A stretch of DNA of 64,000 nt from Halorientalis salina (GTDB taxonomy: Archaea; Halobacteriota; Halobacteria; Halobacteriales; Haloarculaceae). The stretch is taken from the NCBI RefSeq assembly GCF_005049285.1, contig NZ_SOSC01000014.1, positions 1-64,000 on the forward strand. Direction: 5' to 3'. The notes beneath the pieces were generated by a model. That model ran no database searches. It worked only from the letters and a program-made list of their open reading frames with translations, and was not told the origin of the DNA. Of the stretch, positions 25,962 to 35,817 are shown piece after piece. Each line of letters begins with the position of its first letter. The first letter of the stretch is position 1. Both the position numbers and the translations under genes were made by a program.

Positions 25962-27572
25962 GTGAATGACCAGAACCGAGATGGAGACGAGATGGAGGGC
26001 GCTATCGGAGCACTAATCGACAGCGGTAAGACGACAAATCGGCGCAGTTGGCTCCGTGGGCTCGCAACGACTGCATCTGCGGGTGCACTATTCGGGTTCG
26101 GCTCGACCACAGCAGCCGGTTCGACAGCCGACCGACTCGACCGGTATTTCGAGGAGTTCGGCACGGTTATCGACATTGTCGAAGCGGGTGCGGACAACAC
26201 TGGGACGGAATCAGTTGTCGACGTCATCCGGGAGCATCGCGGTGACGATACGTTGCTCGTGTTCCCACCGGGGGAGTACTACATGGACGAACAGGTCCGG
26301 TTCACTGGCTTCGAGAAGTTCGGGTTGGCCGGCAACGACGCCACGCTGGTACCCGCTGATTACCAGACCTTCGACGGCCCACAGTATCGCCTGTTCCGTC
26401 TGGGCGTCGAGTACAGCCCGGGGACTCGGCTCGTCTTCGATGGGTTCGACATCGACCAGACCGCACCTGACACCGGCATTCGCGTTATCGATGCGGTCGT
26501 CACTGACGGCCTCGAAGTCCGGGACATCTCGGTCCGAGGCCAACACGACAGCGGCACGTGGGGCCCCGGCCGATTCACGATCACGGACGCAAGCGGCACG
26601 GGCCTGGTCGAGAACTTCGAGGCACCCGACGGCGGTGCCTGGGTCGACGAGACGCCCAACGACGGGAACCTCTGGCGGGGGCCGACAGGCTTGCTCGCAA
26701 ACAGCAACAACGGAACGCTCCGGTTCGTGGACTGCGTCCTCGGAGGGTTCCCCGACAATGGACTGTACGCGTCCGGCGGATCTGGGAAGATCGTCGTCGA
26801 CGGCGGCGTGTTCAAAAACAGCAATGCCGCCTGCGTCAGGGTTGGTGGCCAGGGAAGCGTCGTGCGGAACGCGACGATCGAAGTGGACCAGAATCGACCA
26901 CAGGACAGCAGTCACCGCGGACTCAGACTGGAGAACGGGAACGACCTCCGGGCCGAGAACGTCACGATTCGGAACTACGAACCCCTCCCGAACAGTCACG
27001 GCGTCTCCGTGATGAACTCCTGTGAATCGGTGTGGATGGAGGACGTGAACGTGAAAATTTCCGGCGACGAGGTCGATCACGGAGTCGTCATCTCGCCGGA
27101 ATGTGGAGACGTCGTCCTCCTCGATTCCGGTATCGAACTCGATACACCCGGCGGGTTCGGGGTTCGCATTCACGGCGAGGAGGGTGCCGGCGACGTCATC
27201 CTGGAGCACGTCAACGTCGTCGGTGAAGCGGGTGACGAGAGTGGGGCCGCCGGAATCAGATGTGACCGAGACAACGTCCGGTTCGGCAAAGTCGCCGTCG
27301 ACCAACCAGGTGGAACCAACCGCCGGGCGGTCGTCAACACCGGCGATAACCTCAAGATCTACGATGGCTTCTACAGAGCCACCGAGCATCCGATCATCGA
27401 CCTCGGAACCGGAACCTGGGTCGAGGAGGTATACGCGAAGTCCCACGGCGACGCCGAGGCGATCTGTCTCTACGACGAGAGCGCAGACGTGTACCTCAAG
27501 AACAACAAACTCCGCGGCGGCATCGAGGATTACGGCTCTGAGGGCCTCAAAACCGTCGGCAACGAGTACTGA
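25962..27572 (+). CDS. Tat-exported right-handed beta-helix protein A
   Basis: This 536-residue protein starts at GTG 25962. Arg27-Arg28 in NRRSWLRG followed by a hydrophobic stretch and AAG indicates Tat export. From about residue 68 the chain is a series of short Gly/Asn/Val-rich turns (for example GLEVRDISVRGQHDSGTWG), the pattern of a right-handed parallel beta-helix, as in polysaccharide lyases, C5-epimerases and tailspikes. Catalytic residues cannot be assigned. It is a close paralogue of the protein at 32190, sharing LVPADY, FDGPQYRLFRLGV and HDSGTWGP. It probably acts on a polysaccharide at the cell surface. Confidence 0.8.
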   Translation: MNDQNRDGDEMEGAIGALIDSGKTTNRRSWLRGLATTASAGALFGFGSTTAAGSTADRLDRYFEEFGTVIDIVEAGADNTGTESVVDVIREHRGDDTLLVFPPGEYYMDEQVRFTGFEKFGLAGNDATLVPADYQTFDGPQYRLFRLGVEYSPGTRLVFDGFDIDQTAPDTGIRVIDAVVTDGLEVRDISVRGQHDSGTWGPGRFTITDASGTGLVENFEAPDGGAWVDETPNDGNLWRGPTGLLANSNNGTLRFVDCVLGGFPDNGLYASGGSGKIVVDGGVFKNSNAACVRVGGQGSVVRNATIEVDQNRPQDSSHRGLRLENGNDLRAENVTIRNYEPLPNSHGVSVMNSCESVWMEDVNVKISGDEVDHGVVISPECGDVVLLDSGIELDTPGGFGVRIHGEEGAGDVILEHVNVVGEAGDESGAAGIRCDRDNVRFGKVAVDQPGGTNRRAVVNTGDNLKIYDGFYRATEHPIIDLGTGTWVEEVYAKSHGDAEAICLYDESADVYLKNNKLRGGIEDYGSEGLKTVGNEY

Positions 27573-27650
27573 CGCAGTAGTCCACGGCACCGGCACCGCC
27601 CGTGACTACTGGCGGTCGCATCCGCGAACAACGGTCCGGCATCAGCGACC

Positions 27651-28967
27651 TCAAGCCGGTGAAGAACCGTTTTCGCCCTGTTTGCGTAGCTCCCAGAGTT
27701 CATCGAGCGTGATGACTTCGATAGCGTCACCCGTCTCGTCGATATGTTGGAGGAGCTGTTCGTACTCTCCAGCCGTCATCGTATTATTCAGGCTGAAGTC
27801 ATGGAAGTTGAGGATGCCGCATTCCTTGAACTCCGCCACATTGTCGACGACTTCCTTCGCAGTCGAGAGGTCGTTCCCGATTGTTCGGGGCAACACTAGC
27901 GGATCAAAACTGTATAGGCCGGTTGTGTTTACGCTCCCCGACGCGTTCATGCCCCCGATGTAGTGATATTTCGAGGCTTCCGAGAGCACAGTCGCGTTGT
28001 AGTTATTGCCGGGATACACGATCGCATTGGCTCCATCGAACCCTTGATTGCGGAGCCATTGCTTGTTCTGTGCCATCGTCTCTCTGATCTCTTCGCCGGA
28101 CTCTTCGGTGTAGTTGGTCGCTAGACTCCCGTGAGTGCAGATGTCGTCGCCAGCTTCCTCGCGCTCCTTGAGCTGTCCAACCGACATGAAATTCCCACCG
28201 CCCACGAGCCGTGGTGCTGTCGCCATCGTCACGTTGAAACCGAACTCGTCGTTGATCGGCGCACCGTCTTCGTAGTAGCTCCGGCGACTGTCGTCCCAGC
28301 TCAGAACGATGTACCCTTTATCAGGCTTCGGATGGGTACGCATGTCGTCGAGGCTGATTGTTGCATCAGTGGTGGTCGCGTTGAGCATGTGCACCTGGAC
28401 CCGCTCGATCTGGGTGATATCGAACGCGTCACCGCTGGTCGAGAACGTCCCAGGTGCGGTGCGGAACCACGCCACGTCGTCGCCATCCTGCGAGATCCTT
28501 CGCAGCGACCGGACCATTTGATTACCGAACGGGTCGACGAGTCGGACGTTGACGGCGATTTTGGACGGGGTCGTCGTCCGAACCGCCATCGATAGCTCGG
28601 TGTCCGAGAAATCCCTGCTATCGGCTGCCCGTTCGATGAGGGTGTTACTCCCATTCTCGCCGAGAAGTTTCGCACTCTGGGACCCGGCAAACGATGTGTC
28701 GTTCGATTCCACGTCCCCAGTAAGTGCCGTCCACTTCGAGAGGTCCTCGAAGTCGTCAAACGACGTTCCCGGGTGGGCATACCGCTCGCGACTTTTGTAA
28801 GTGGTTTCGAGTGTGTCCTCATTTACGTCCGGTGTCTGTCCATCCCCCGGCGATGTCGAGTTGGTCGTTGTATCGCTGGACCCCATGGAACAGCCCGCAA
28901 GGCCGAGTGCTGCCGCTGCGGCCGTTCCCGCGAGGAATTGGCGTCGGTTCGATGCAGTTTGTCTCAT
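27651..28967 (-). CDS. Tat lipoprotein polysaccharide deacetylase-like protein
   Basis: This 438-residue protein has a twin-arginine motif (NRRQFLAG, Arg8-Arg9) and a lipobox ending in Cys26 (LGLAGC), so it is exported folded and lipid-anchored outside. An acidic linker and a jelly-roll-like domain (about 65-205, FDDFEDLSKWTALTGD) resembling a carbohydrate-binding module precede a NodB-type domain (about 215-425) with LSWDDS, HGSLATN and a VYPGN motif. The metal-binding Asp and His are present, with loosened canonical spacing. It would remove acetyl groups from a surface polysaccharide. The ATG at 28967 is chosen because it sets the Tat signal. It is convergent with beta-helix A. Confidence 0.85.
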   Translation of the reverse strand: MRQTASNRRQFLAGTAAAAALGLAGCSMGSSDTTTNSTSPGDGQTPDVNEDTLETTYKSRERYAHPGTSFDDFEDLSKWTALTGDVESNDTSFAGSQSAKLLGENGSNTLIERAADSRDFSDTELSMAVRTTTPSKIAVNVRLVDPFGNQMVRSLRRISQDGDDVAWFRTAPGTFSTSGDAFDITQIERVQVHMLNATTTDATISLDDMRTHPKPDKGYIVLSWDDSRRSYYEDGAPINDEFGFNVTMATAPRLVGGGNFMSVGQLKEREEAGDDICTHGSLATNYTEESGEEIRETMAQNKQWLRNQGFDGANAIVYPGNNYNATVLSEASKYHYIGGMNASGSVNTTGLYSFDPLVLPRTIGNDLSTAKEVVDNVAEFKECGILNFHDFSLNNTMTAGEYEQLLQHIDETGDAIEVITLDELWELRKQGENGSSPA

Positions 28968-29170
28968 ACCTATGCCATCATACCCGATGGCTATCACTAT
29001 AGAGACGCTAAGATATTTGAATATCAGTGACGATTTTGTTTATGTGATTCATAGAGGGACTCCCAACCAATCGTGTCGGTCGGGGGAACGTTGGCTGTCC
29101 GAGTTCCGAACACCTGTTTGACTGTGGTCTGGTACAAACGAGCGGAACCACCTGCAGGTGTCCCTATCAG

Positions 29171-29181
29171 GTCTATAATAA
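29171..29181 (+). promoter_or_regulatory. TATA-like box of the sulfatase-like gene
   Basis: TCTATAATAAG lies about 34 nt upstream of the ATG at 29210. The spacing suits a nearly leaderless transcript that could run through the flippase gene. Confidence 0.5.
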
Positions 29182-29209
29182 GGACGATCCAGGGCGACGT
29201 CGTTCGTAT

Positions 29210-30145
29210 ATGGACCGACCCCGATCCCCACTAACCGAGCAGATTCGCCGCGGACTCCGGGAGCCTCACCTCGTACTGCGCCAGGTCAACGAGTGGTTCT
29301 ACGACCTCCATTCGGAGTACGCCGACGACCGTGATCGACTCGAGTTCTTCGAGGAGGACTGGGACAACCTCCTGTTGCTCGATGCCTGTCGGTACGATAC
29401 GTTCGCGTCCGTCCACGACCTGCCGGGGCAACTGGACGCCAGACATACCGATTCGAGCTCGACGATCGAGTTCTTGAAGCGGTACGTCGATGAGCAGGAC
29501 CTGACCGACACCGTGTACGTCACTGCTAATCCACAACACTACCGCAAACAGGAGCGCGACTACATCTCGGCCGATTTCCACGACGTAATCGAAGTCTGGC
29601 AGGAAGACGGGTGGGACGATGCGTTCAGGACGGTCCGGCCGGAAACAGTCGCCGATGCCGCCGAACGGGCCGCGGACCGCTACCCGGACAAGCGACTCCT
29701 CGTCCACTTTCTGCAACCGCACTACCCCTACATCGGACCGACCGGACAGGACGCGTTCGACAACGACTCGCTCGACTTCTTCAACAAGGTTCTGAACGGC
29801 GAAATCGAGGTCGAGGATAGAACCCTCCGAAAGGCGTATCAGGAGAACCTTGAGGCAGCACTACCGAGCATCAGCCGGTTACTGGGGTCACTCTCCGGTC
29901 GGACTGTGGTCAGTGCCGATCACGGCGAGATGTTCGGCGAACGAGCCTTTCCGATACCGGTACGGGAGTACGGGCACCCGACAGGAATCCACACGCCAGA
30001 ACTGACTGAAGTCCCGTGGCTCGTCTCCGACAACGGTCCCCGGCGGTCGATCACCGCGGGCGATTCCGAGAGCGATGCGGACGACCGCGACGATGTCGCA
30101 TCGGAGGTCGTCGAGGAACGCCTCAGAGACCTGGGGTATGCCTAA
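29210..30145 (+). CDS. sulfatase-like (alkaline phosphatase superfamily) protein
   Basis: This 311-residue protein of the alkaline phosphatase/sulfatase fold has LLLLDACRYDTF near residue 55 (first metal Asp) and SADHGEMFG near residue 241 (metal Asp and His), with HPTGIHTPELTEVPW after it. The sulfatase CxPxR nucleophile motif is absent, so a phosphatase or phosphotransferase role on a lipid-linked glycan is as likely as sulfatase. There is no signal peptide. Genes of this type recur in haloarchaeal glycosylation clusters, and a flippase gene follows. Confidence 0.75.
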   Translation: MDRPRSPLTEQIRRGLREPHLVLRQVNEWFYDLHSEYADDRDRLEFFEEDWDNLLLLDACRYDTFASVHDLPGQLDARHTDSSSTIEFLKRYVDEQDLTDTVYVTANPQHYRKQERDYISADFHDVIEVWQEDGWDDAFRTVRPETVADAAERAADRYPDKRLLVHFLQPHYPYIGPTGQDAFDNDSLDFFNKVLNGEIEVEDRTLRKAYQENLEAALPSISRLLGSLSGRTVVSADHGEMFGERAFPIPVREYGHPTGIHTPELTEVPWLVSDNGPRRSITAGDSESDADDRDDVASEVVEERLRDLGYA

Positions 30146-30369
30146 GCCCGTGCGGAGTCCCTTCGTCCATCGAGTATCTGGTGCTGGTCGCTCCGGACCA
30201 CCGAGTCACACGAAAAGCCCCATCCACGGGTCACTCCTCGTTGTTCAGTCAGACATCTCCAGCGGCACGGTTGGCAACCGACTGGCCGAAAGCGAGCGGG
30301 ACCGAATTAGACCGGGAGTCTGTCGACCGGGACGAGTTGGCAGGACAGTACCGTGAACCCCCGGAGAAC

Positions 30370-31995
30370 ATGCAACGAAACATAGTCAGCGGCGTCCTGT
30401 CGGTCGTCTCCGGCAAAGTGGTGACCATGGTTATCGGGATCATGACCACGCCGATCCTGTATCGGTTGCTGGGGCCCGGACAGTTCGGGGAGTACACGAC
30501 AGTGCTGTCTGTCCACGCGATTTTGATGATCTTCGTGAGTTCCGGCATCACCGACGGCGTCCGAAAGTTCGTCGCCGAGGACCGCGCCGGGACACCAGGC
30601 TGGAAGCCCAACGTCGTGGGGTTTTATTTTCGGATTGCGGTAGCGCTGGCGCTACTGGGGGTAGTAGGCTACATTGCAGCCATCCAACTGGGTCTCGTCG
30701 ACTGGCTGTTCGGCCCAAAATTCGAGACGTATTTCAGTCTCATGATCGTCATGGTCGTCGCCGCACAGGTGTGGGCGTACGCGCGCAAGACGCTCATGGG
30801 ATTCGGCCTGGAGCGGTATTCGGAACCCCTGAAGGTACTCTATCGGCTGGTCTTCGCCACCAGCGCGCTCGCACTCGTGTACGTCGGGTACGGCGTGATC
30901 GGTGCCCTCGCCGGCCAGGTACTCGGGACGCTGCTGGTCGGCATCATTGGGCTCGTCCTGGTTACTCGACAGATACCAGTCCGAGCACTCTTCCAATCAG
31001 CACCGGCGGCGTTCCCCCGGAAGCAGATGGTCACGTACAACGTCATGGCAGTGGCCCTCTCACTGTTCCTGCTGTCGCTGTATCACGTCGACATCATCAT
31101 GCTCCAGACGCTGGCCGGGAGCACGCAGGTCGGGAACTACAAGGCAGCCCTCGTGCTGGCGGAGTTCCTCTGGTTCGTGCCGATCACACTCCAGACGGTC
31201 TACGTTCACTCGACCTCGGAGCTGTGGTCGCAGGGCCGCTTCGACCGCATCGCTGACCTCGCCGCACGGACGACACGCTATACACTCCTCCTGACGGCCC
31301 TGATGGCACTTGGCCTCGGGTCGTTGGCAAACATTGTCGTCCCGATCTACTGGGGGGACGCGGCGCTCCCAGCGATCTCGCCGCTGTTGTTACTCCTACC
31401 GGGGGCGATAGGCTTTGCAACGGTTCGACCGACGCTCGCCATCCAGCAGGGGCACGGCCAGCTTCGATATCCGGTCCTCGCCACCGCGGCCGCAGCACTA
31501 CTCAATCTCGGCTGTAATTTCCTCTTGATACCACGATACGGAATGAGCGGCGCAGCCGTCGCAACCAGCATCGGATACGGGTCGATGTTGTTCTTTCACG
31601 TCTGGAGCGCCCGGAAACTCGGATTCGACCCGATCGGCGACGCACGACTCCTTCGCATCGGTGCCACGGTCGCAATCGCTGCAGTCCCGATCGTCCTGCT
31701 CTCACGCCTCCTGCCAGGATCGATCGCACCGCTCCTCATCGTCCCCCCGGTCGGACTGGTCGTCTACCTCACCGCTGCGTTCCTGACCGGGGCGCTCACC
31801 GTTCAGGAATGTCTGGACCTGCTCGCCGCATTCCCGGACCCAATCGGGAGTTTCGTCGATCGATTCGATACTCGCCGTCGGACACGAAGCATGGCGACAC
31901 TGTTGCCCGAACGGAACCAGCTCTGGCTGCTGGTGATCGGCCTGTTGCTATTTGCGGCAGGGACCGCTGTCGCCGCCTTCGATACTATGCTATAG
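30370..31995 (+). CDS. oligosaccharide/polysaccharide flippase (MOP superfamily)
   Basis: This 541-residue membrane protein has about 14 hydrophobic segments and the opening helix pattern of Wzx/AglR-type flippases (RNIVSGVLSVVSGKVVTM, then LYRLLGPGQFGEYTTVLS). The flippase would move a lipid-linked glycan to the outer face. The ATG at 30370 gives a normal family length; the frame is open upstream to 30016 but those residues are arginine-rich and non-membrane. The C-terminal ~60 residues form an extra cytoplasmic loop plus one helix. It lies between deacetylase/sulfatase-like genes and beta-helix B. Confidence 0.88.
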   Translation: MQRNIVSGVLSVVSGKVVTMVIGIMTTPILYRLLGPGQFGEYTTVLSVHAILMIFVSSGITDGVRKFVAEDRAGTPGWKPNVVGFYFRIAVALALLGVVGYIAAIQLGLVDWLFGPKFETYFSLMIVMVVAAQVWAYARKTLMGFGLERYSEPLKVLYRLVFATSALALVYVGYGVIGALAGQVLGTLLVGIIGLVLVTRQIPVRALFQSAPAAFPRKQMVTYNVMAVALSLFLLSLYHVDIIMLQTLAGSTQVGNYKAALVLAEFLWFVPITLQTVYVHSTSELWSQGRFDRIADLAARTTRYTLLLTALMALGLGSLANIVVPIYWGDAALPAISPLLLLLPGAIGFATVRPTLAIQQGHGQLRYPVLATAAAALLNLGCNFLLIPRYGMSGAAVATSIGYGSMLFFHVWSARKLGFDPIGDARLLRIGATVAIAAVPIVLLSRLLPGSIAPLLIVPPVGLVVYLTAAFLTGALTVQECLDLLAAFPDPIGSFVDRFDTRRRTRSMATLLPERNQLWLLVIGLLLFAAGTAVAAFDTML

Positions 31996-32189
31996 GGTCT
32001 CGACGACCCCATGGGCCGGTCGAAAACACCACGAGTGGCAGATCCGAGCCATGTCCTGACACGACAATACCCTCATTTCCCACAGAGGGACAGGAGACGT
32101 TTTCGCCGGACTATCACTGGTCTACAGATATCGGTATACCGACCTTATCTGTGCAATAAGTAAGCACAAGTGGTCACTCCGATCGATCA

Positions 32190-33704
32190 GTGACGATAGA
32201 TGAATCCGGCCCACTGGGAGGGAGTCGGCGTTCGTTCCTGCAAACAGCAGCAACAGGCATCTTCGGGTCGAGTCTTCTCGGCTCGGCCGCGGCGACAGGT
32301 ATCGAAGACCAGTATCGAACCGTCGTCGACGTAACTGACGCCGGTGCCGACAACACGGGCACGCAATCAGTGAGTTCGGATGTCCAGAGCCTGATCGGTG
32401 ACGATACGTTGCTGAAATTTCCCTCGGGTCGATACGTCATGGACGAGCAGGTTCGACTCACGGGATTCGAGAACGTCGGCCTCGTGGGAGCTGACGCGAC
32501 GCTGGTTCCTGCGGATTACGACGAGTTCGACGGTCCCCAGTACCGCCTGTTTCGACTGGGCGTTTCGTACAGTCCCGGCAAGGACATCCGGGTGGAGAAT
32601 TTCACCGTCGACCAGCGAGGGGCGAACACTGGCATCCGCGCGTTCGAGATAACTGCGAGCGATGGCCTCCTCGTCAGGGACGTCACTATCGTCGGCCGCC
32701 ACGACAGCGGTACCTGGGGTCCGGCGTTGTTCAGGATCACCGACTCCGGTGGGAGTGGTCGTGTCGAGCGGTTCCGAGCGGCCGACGGCGGTGCCTGGGA
32801 AACCGAGACACCCGGCAGTCTCTGGCGTGGTCCGACTGGCATTCTCGCCGCCCAGATCGAGGGAACGCTTCGATTCAACGACTGTGTCATCGACGACTTC
32901 CCGGACAACGGCCTCTATGCCACCGGGTCGGGCACTGTCGAGGTGACGGGTGGAGCGTTTCACAACAGCGGGACCGTGAACGTTCGCATGGACACCGACA
33001 GCGGACACATCACCGGAAGCGAGTTCGTCGTCGACGATCCGTCGTGGTATCACAGGGCACAGGTTCCGATTCGGTTCCAGGACGGGAGCTGGTTCGACGT
33101 GCAGAACGTCAGTATCGAACTGACACAGCCAAACGGGGACGCGATCCAGTTCAAATCGGGGGCTGGCGGTGGGGCTATCAGTGACTCCACCATCGAAATC
33201 CGCAACGAACCCGCAACCGGTGTGCTCGTCGACCCCAGTGCCGGTCCAACATATCTCGATGGGGTCGACATCGACATCGACGCCAGTGCGAACGCGATCC
33301 GGATCGAGGGTGACGACGACGGCGAGGTGATCGTTCAGGACGGGCGCATCTCCGGCGGTGCATCCGGTCAGGTACTCCGCCACGCCATCCGCTGTGAACG
33401 CGATCACTGTGAGTTCCGTGGGATAACCATGGACCAGTGGGGCGGCTCCGAACGGTCCGGACTGGCGCTCACCGGTCGTGATTACATGGTCTACCAGTGT
33501 GAGTTCCGGACCACGGACCGTCCGCTGACCATCGCCGGTGACGACGTCTGGGTCGAGGACTGTTACTGCAACTCCTACAGCGCCCAGGAGTCCGTGCTTC
33601 TCGGAAGCACTGCGAACTCGATCCGCCTCAAGAACAATGGCTTCCCCGACGGAATCGAGGATAACGGGGCCAGCGAGGTCCTCGCGACCGGAACGTCCTA
33701 CTGA
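32190..33704 (+). CDS. Tat-exported right-handed beta-helix protein B
   Basis: This 504-residue paralogue of the protein at 25962 starts at GTG. Arg13-Arg14 in SRRSFLQ followed by a hydrophobic stretch and AAATG gives a Tat signal. The first ~200 mature residues track beta-helix A closely (GADNTGTQSV, MDEQVRLTGFENVGLVG, FDGPQYRLFRLGVSYSPG), while the middle and C-terminal turns diverge. The repetitive Val/Ile-x-Asp turns indicate a parallel beta-helix. Divergence in the likely substrate groove suggests different specificity on the same polymer. A glycosyltransferase gene follows after 70 nt. Confidence 0.8.
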   Translation: MTIDESGPLGGSRRSFLQTAATGIFGSSLLGSAAATGIEDQYRTVVDVTDAGADNTGTQSVSSDVQSLIGDDTLLKFPSGRYVMDEQVRLTGFENVGLVGADATLVPADYDEFDGPQYRLFRLGVSYSPGKDIRVENFTVDQRGANTGIRAFEITASDGLLVRDVTIVGRHDSGTWGPALFRITDSGGSGRVERFRAADGGAWETETPGSLWRGPTGILAAQIEGTLRFNDCVIDDFPDNGLYATGSGTVEVTGGAFHNSGTVNVRMDTDSGHITGSEFVVDDPSWYHRAQVPIRFQDGSWFDVQNVSIELTQPNGDAIQFKSGAGGGAISDSTIEIRNEPATGVLVDPSAGPTYLDGVDIDIDASANAIRIEGDDDGEVIVQDGRISGGASGQVLRHAIRCERDHCEFRGITMDQWGGSERSGLALTGRDYMVYQCEFRTTDRPLTIAGDDVWVEDCYCNSYSAQESVLLGSTANSIRLKNNGFPDGIEDNGASEVLATGTSY

Positions 33705-33774
33705 TACTGCCGAACGTTCCAACCGGTCGCTTATCGAGCGGATAATAATCCGACAGCACCGGCACTGTGGCGAC

Positions 33775-34698
33775 ATGACCAGGGTCAGCGTCGTCATTCC
33801 GACGTACGATCGCGCAGCGGAACTCCCCCGTGCAATCGAGAGCGTCCTGAACCAGACGCACCAGGAGCTCGAACTCCTCGTCGTCGACGACGGGTCGACG
33901 GACGGAACCCAGTCGCTACTCGACTCGATTTCGGATTCGCGGCTGCGTGTGATTACCCATGAGACAAATCGAGGAGCGAACGTCGCACGAAACACCGGGA
34001 TCGACCACGCTGAGGGCGAGTGTCTCGCCTTCCTCGACTCCGACGACGAGTGGGAGCGAACGAAACTCGACCGCCAACTGACGCGATACGACAGTGGACC
34101 CGAGGACTGTGTTGCGGTGTACTGTGATTTCGAGATGGAAGTCGGCGGTCTCAGCGGCCGCGTCCTCTCAGCCGTCGCCGGGGTGTTGGCCATGGCCGAC
34201 GGGGACCGGCCGAAAGCGGGGCGTGACATGCTCGTGGGTGAAATACTGGCCGACCATCTCCACTCGGGGGCCGGGTCGACACTCCTCGTGGAAACGGCCG
34301 TTGCGCGCGAAATCGGCGGTTTCGACGAAGAACTCGACTGGTTTCAGGACCCCGATTTCCTCTTGCGTGTCGTCCAGGAAGGGTTCGTCGGGTACGTCGA
34401 CGAGCCACTCGTGTCACGACACGAGACCGGGTCACCGCCAGCGGCAGTCGCTGCACGCGCCGACGAACAGTTCCTCGCCAAGCACGCGTCCCTCGTCGAG
34501 GCTGCCGAAGAAAACGGATACCGAGTTCGGGCAGCACACGCACTGCTCATGGCGAAACTCTATCTCGCGGAGGGGAAGTTCGAGACGGCAGCGGACCATC
34601 TGGCCGCGGCTCACGTCCCACCCCGGCACGTCCCGGGTGTTCTCTGGAGCGGGGCCACCGGCATCCGGAACAGTGCCGTATCCGCACGCCCGGACTGA
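33775..34698 (+). CDS. family 2 glycosyltransferase
   Basis: This 307-residue GT-A fold enzyme opens with VSVVIPTYDRAAELPRAIES and has VVDDGSTDGT at about 35-44 and the DxD-type FLDSDDEW at about 88-95. GGFDEELDWFQDPDFLLRV near residue 185 matches the acceptor/ED region. It would add one sugar to a lipid carrier or growing glycan. The C-terminal ~70 residues are helical and have no membrane span. The ATG at 33775 is 30 nt after a GATAATAAT element at 33741-33749. Donor and acceptor are unknown. Confidence 0.9.
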   Translation: MTRVSVVIPTYDRAAELPRAIESVLNQTHQELELLVVDDGSTDGTQSLLDSISDSRLRVITHETNRGANVARNTGIDHAEGECLAFLDSDDEWERTKLDRQLTRYDSGPEDCVAVYCDFEMEVGGLSGRVLSAVAGVLAMADGDRPKAGRDMLVGEILADHLHSGAGSTLLVETAVAREIGGFDEELDWFQDPDFLLRVVQEGFVGYVDEPLVSRHETGSPPAAVAARADEQFLAKHASLVEAAEENGYRVRAAHALLMAKLYLAEGKFETAADHLAAAHVPPRHVPGVLWSGATGIRNSAVSARPD

Positions 34699-34800
34699 GC
34701 GCCGAGATACGGGGCAAACCACTCCCAGCGTGGTCTGTCCAGCCCAGACAGCGGCTTACCCGCTCAATAATAATGGCCGGCTGGTGTGGAGTGACCAGTA

Positions 34801-35811
34801 ATGTTTCCGTTCGGTCGTTGGTATTCTGATTTGACGGTCGTTGTTTGTCTTACAGCGGTGGCAGTGGTGATGGTGATAAGCGACGTCCCAGGGTGGCTCC
34901 GAATAGGGTTCGTCGTCCCGTTGGTGACAGTGTTGCCGGGCTACGCGTTCATCGGGCTTCTCTACCCGAGAACAGAGCGGGCGTCCCCCCGAGTGTTCGA
35001 CGAGACCGAGGGCGGGCTATCCGAGTCGATCCCCACGAAAGAGGGCATCGACACCGTCGAGCGAATCGTGCTCGCTGTCCTCTCTAGCCTCATACTCGTG
35101 CCTGCTGTCGTCCTCGGGACGAACTTCACGCCCTGGGGAATCACCGTCGAGCCGATTCTCGCTGGACTCGCCGGGCTTACCGGAGTGCTCGTTCTCGGCA
35201 CAGCAGTCCGGCGGCTCCGAGTCCCGTCGTCCCAGCGGTATGCCCCCAGTTTCTCGTTTCTGTCGACGCTCCTGTACACCCGAAGCACCCCCACGTTCGG
35301 CTCGACTGGGTCTAGCCCGTATCCGTTCAATATCGCACTCGTGATTGCCATCGTGCTGTTTGCCTCCAGTCTGGGGTATGCAGCAGTCAACCCACCGACT
35401 GGCGACGGATTCACCGAGCTGTATATCGAGACGGGGGACGTGACCGGCGAGACGGAATCGATGTATCCCTCTCAGTTCGCCGCCGGCGAGACACGCGCGC
35501 TCCCCGTCACGGTGGCTAACCGAGAGAACGAGGAGACGGCCTACGGGCTTGTCGTGCTCCAGCAGCGCGTCAACCGGACGGATACCGACGAACGTGTGGT
35601 CGAAACGGACCGCATCACACAACAGCGCTTTACACTCGATCAGGGCGAGAACTGGTCACAGCCGATGAGCGTGTCCCCGTCGATGAGTGGTTCCGACCTC
35701 CGCCTCGTACTCTTGCTGTATCGCGGCGACATACCCACCGATCCGTCGATCGACACCGCCTATCGCGTCCTGCGCCTGCCCATAGACGTCGATGGCGGAG
35801 GCGGGAGTTGA
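34801..35811 (+). CDS. DUF1616 membrane protein
   Basis: This 336-residue protein has N-terminal helices (about 8-30, 35-60), a pair at about 82-105 and 115-137, one more at about 175-200, then an outside domain (about 205-336). The motif VPLVTVLPGYAFIGLLYP is diagnostic of DUF1616, a family found almost exclusively beside archaeal surface-glycan genes. The function is undetermined. It starts at ATG 34801, 6 nt before the stop-to-start spacing of the following hydrolase gene is repeated, so 34801-36390 is probably one transcript. Confidence 0.85.
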   Translation: MFPFGRWYSDLTVVVCLTAVAVVMVISDVPGWLRIGFVVPLVTVLPGYAFIGLLYPRTERASPRVFDETEGGLSESIPTKEGIDTVERIVLAVLSSLILVPAVVLGTNFTPWGITVEPILAGLAGLTGVLVLGTAVRRLRVPSSQRYAPSFSFLSTLLYTRSTPTFGSTGSSPYPFNIALVIAIVLFASSLGYAAVNPPTGDGFTELYIETGDVTGETESMYPSQFAAGETRALPVTVANRENEETAYGLVVLQQRVNRTDTDERVVETDRITQQRFTLDQGENWSQPMSVSPSMSGSDLRLVLLLYRGDIPTDPSIDTAYRVLRLPIDVDGGGGS

Positions 35812-35817
35812 TCGGTC

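Noticed and set aside
26211-27596. 461-codon open frame on the minus strand
   Set aside because: Antisense to beta-helix A; composition is that of a GC-rich shadow frame.
32367-34229. 620-codon open frame on the minus strand
   Set aside because: Antisense shadow of beta-helix B and the start of the GT2 gene; no recognisable domain, and the plus-strand proteins have Tat signal and GT motifs.
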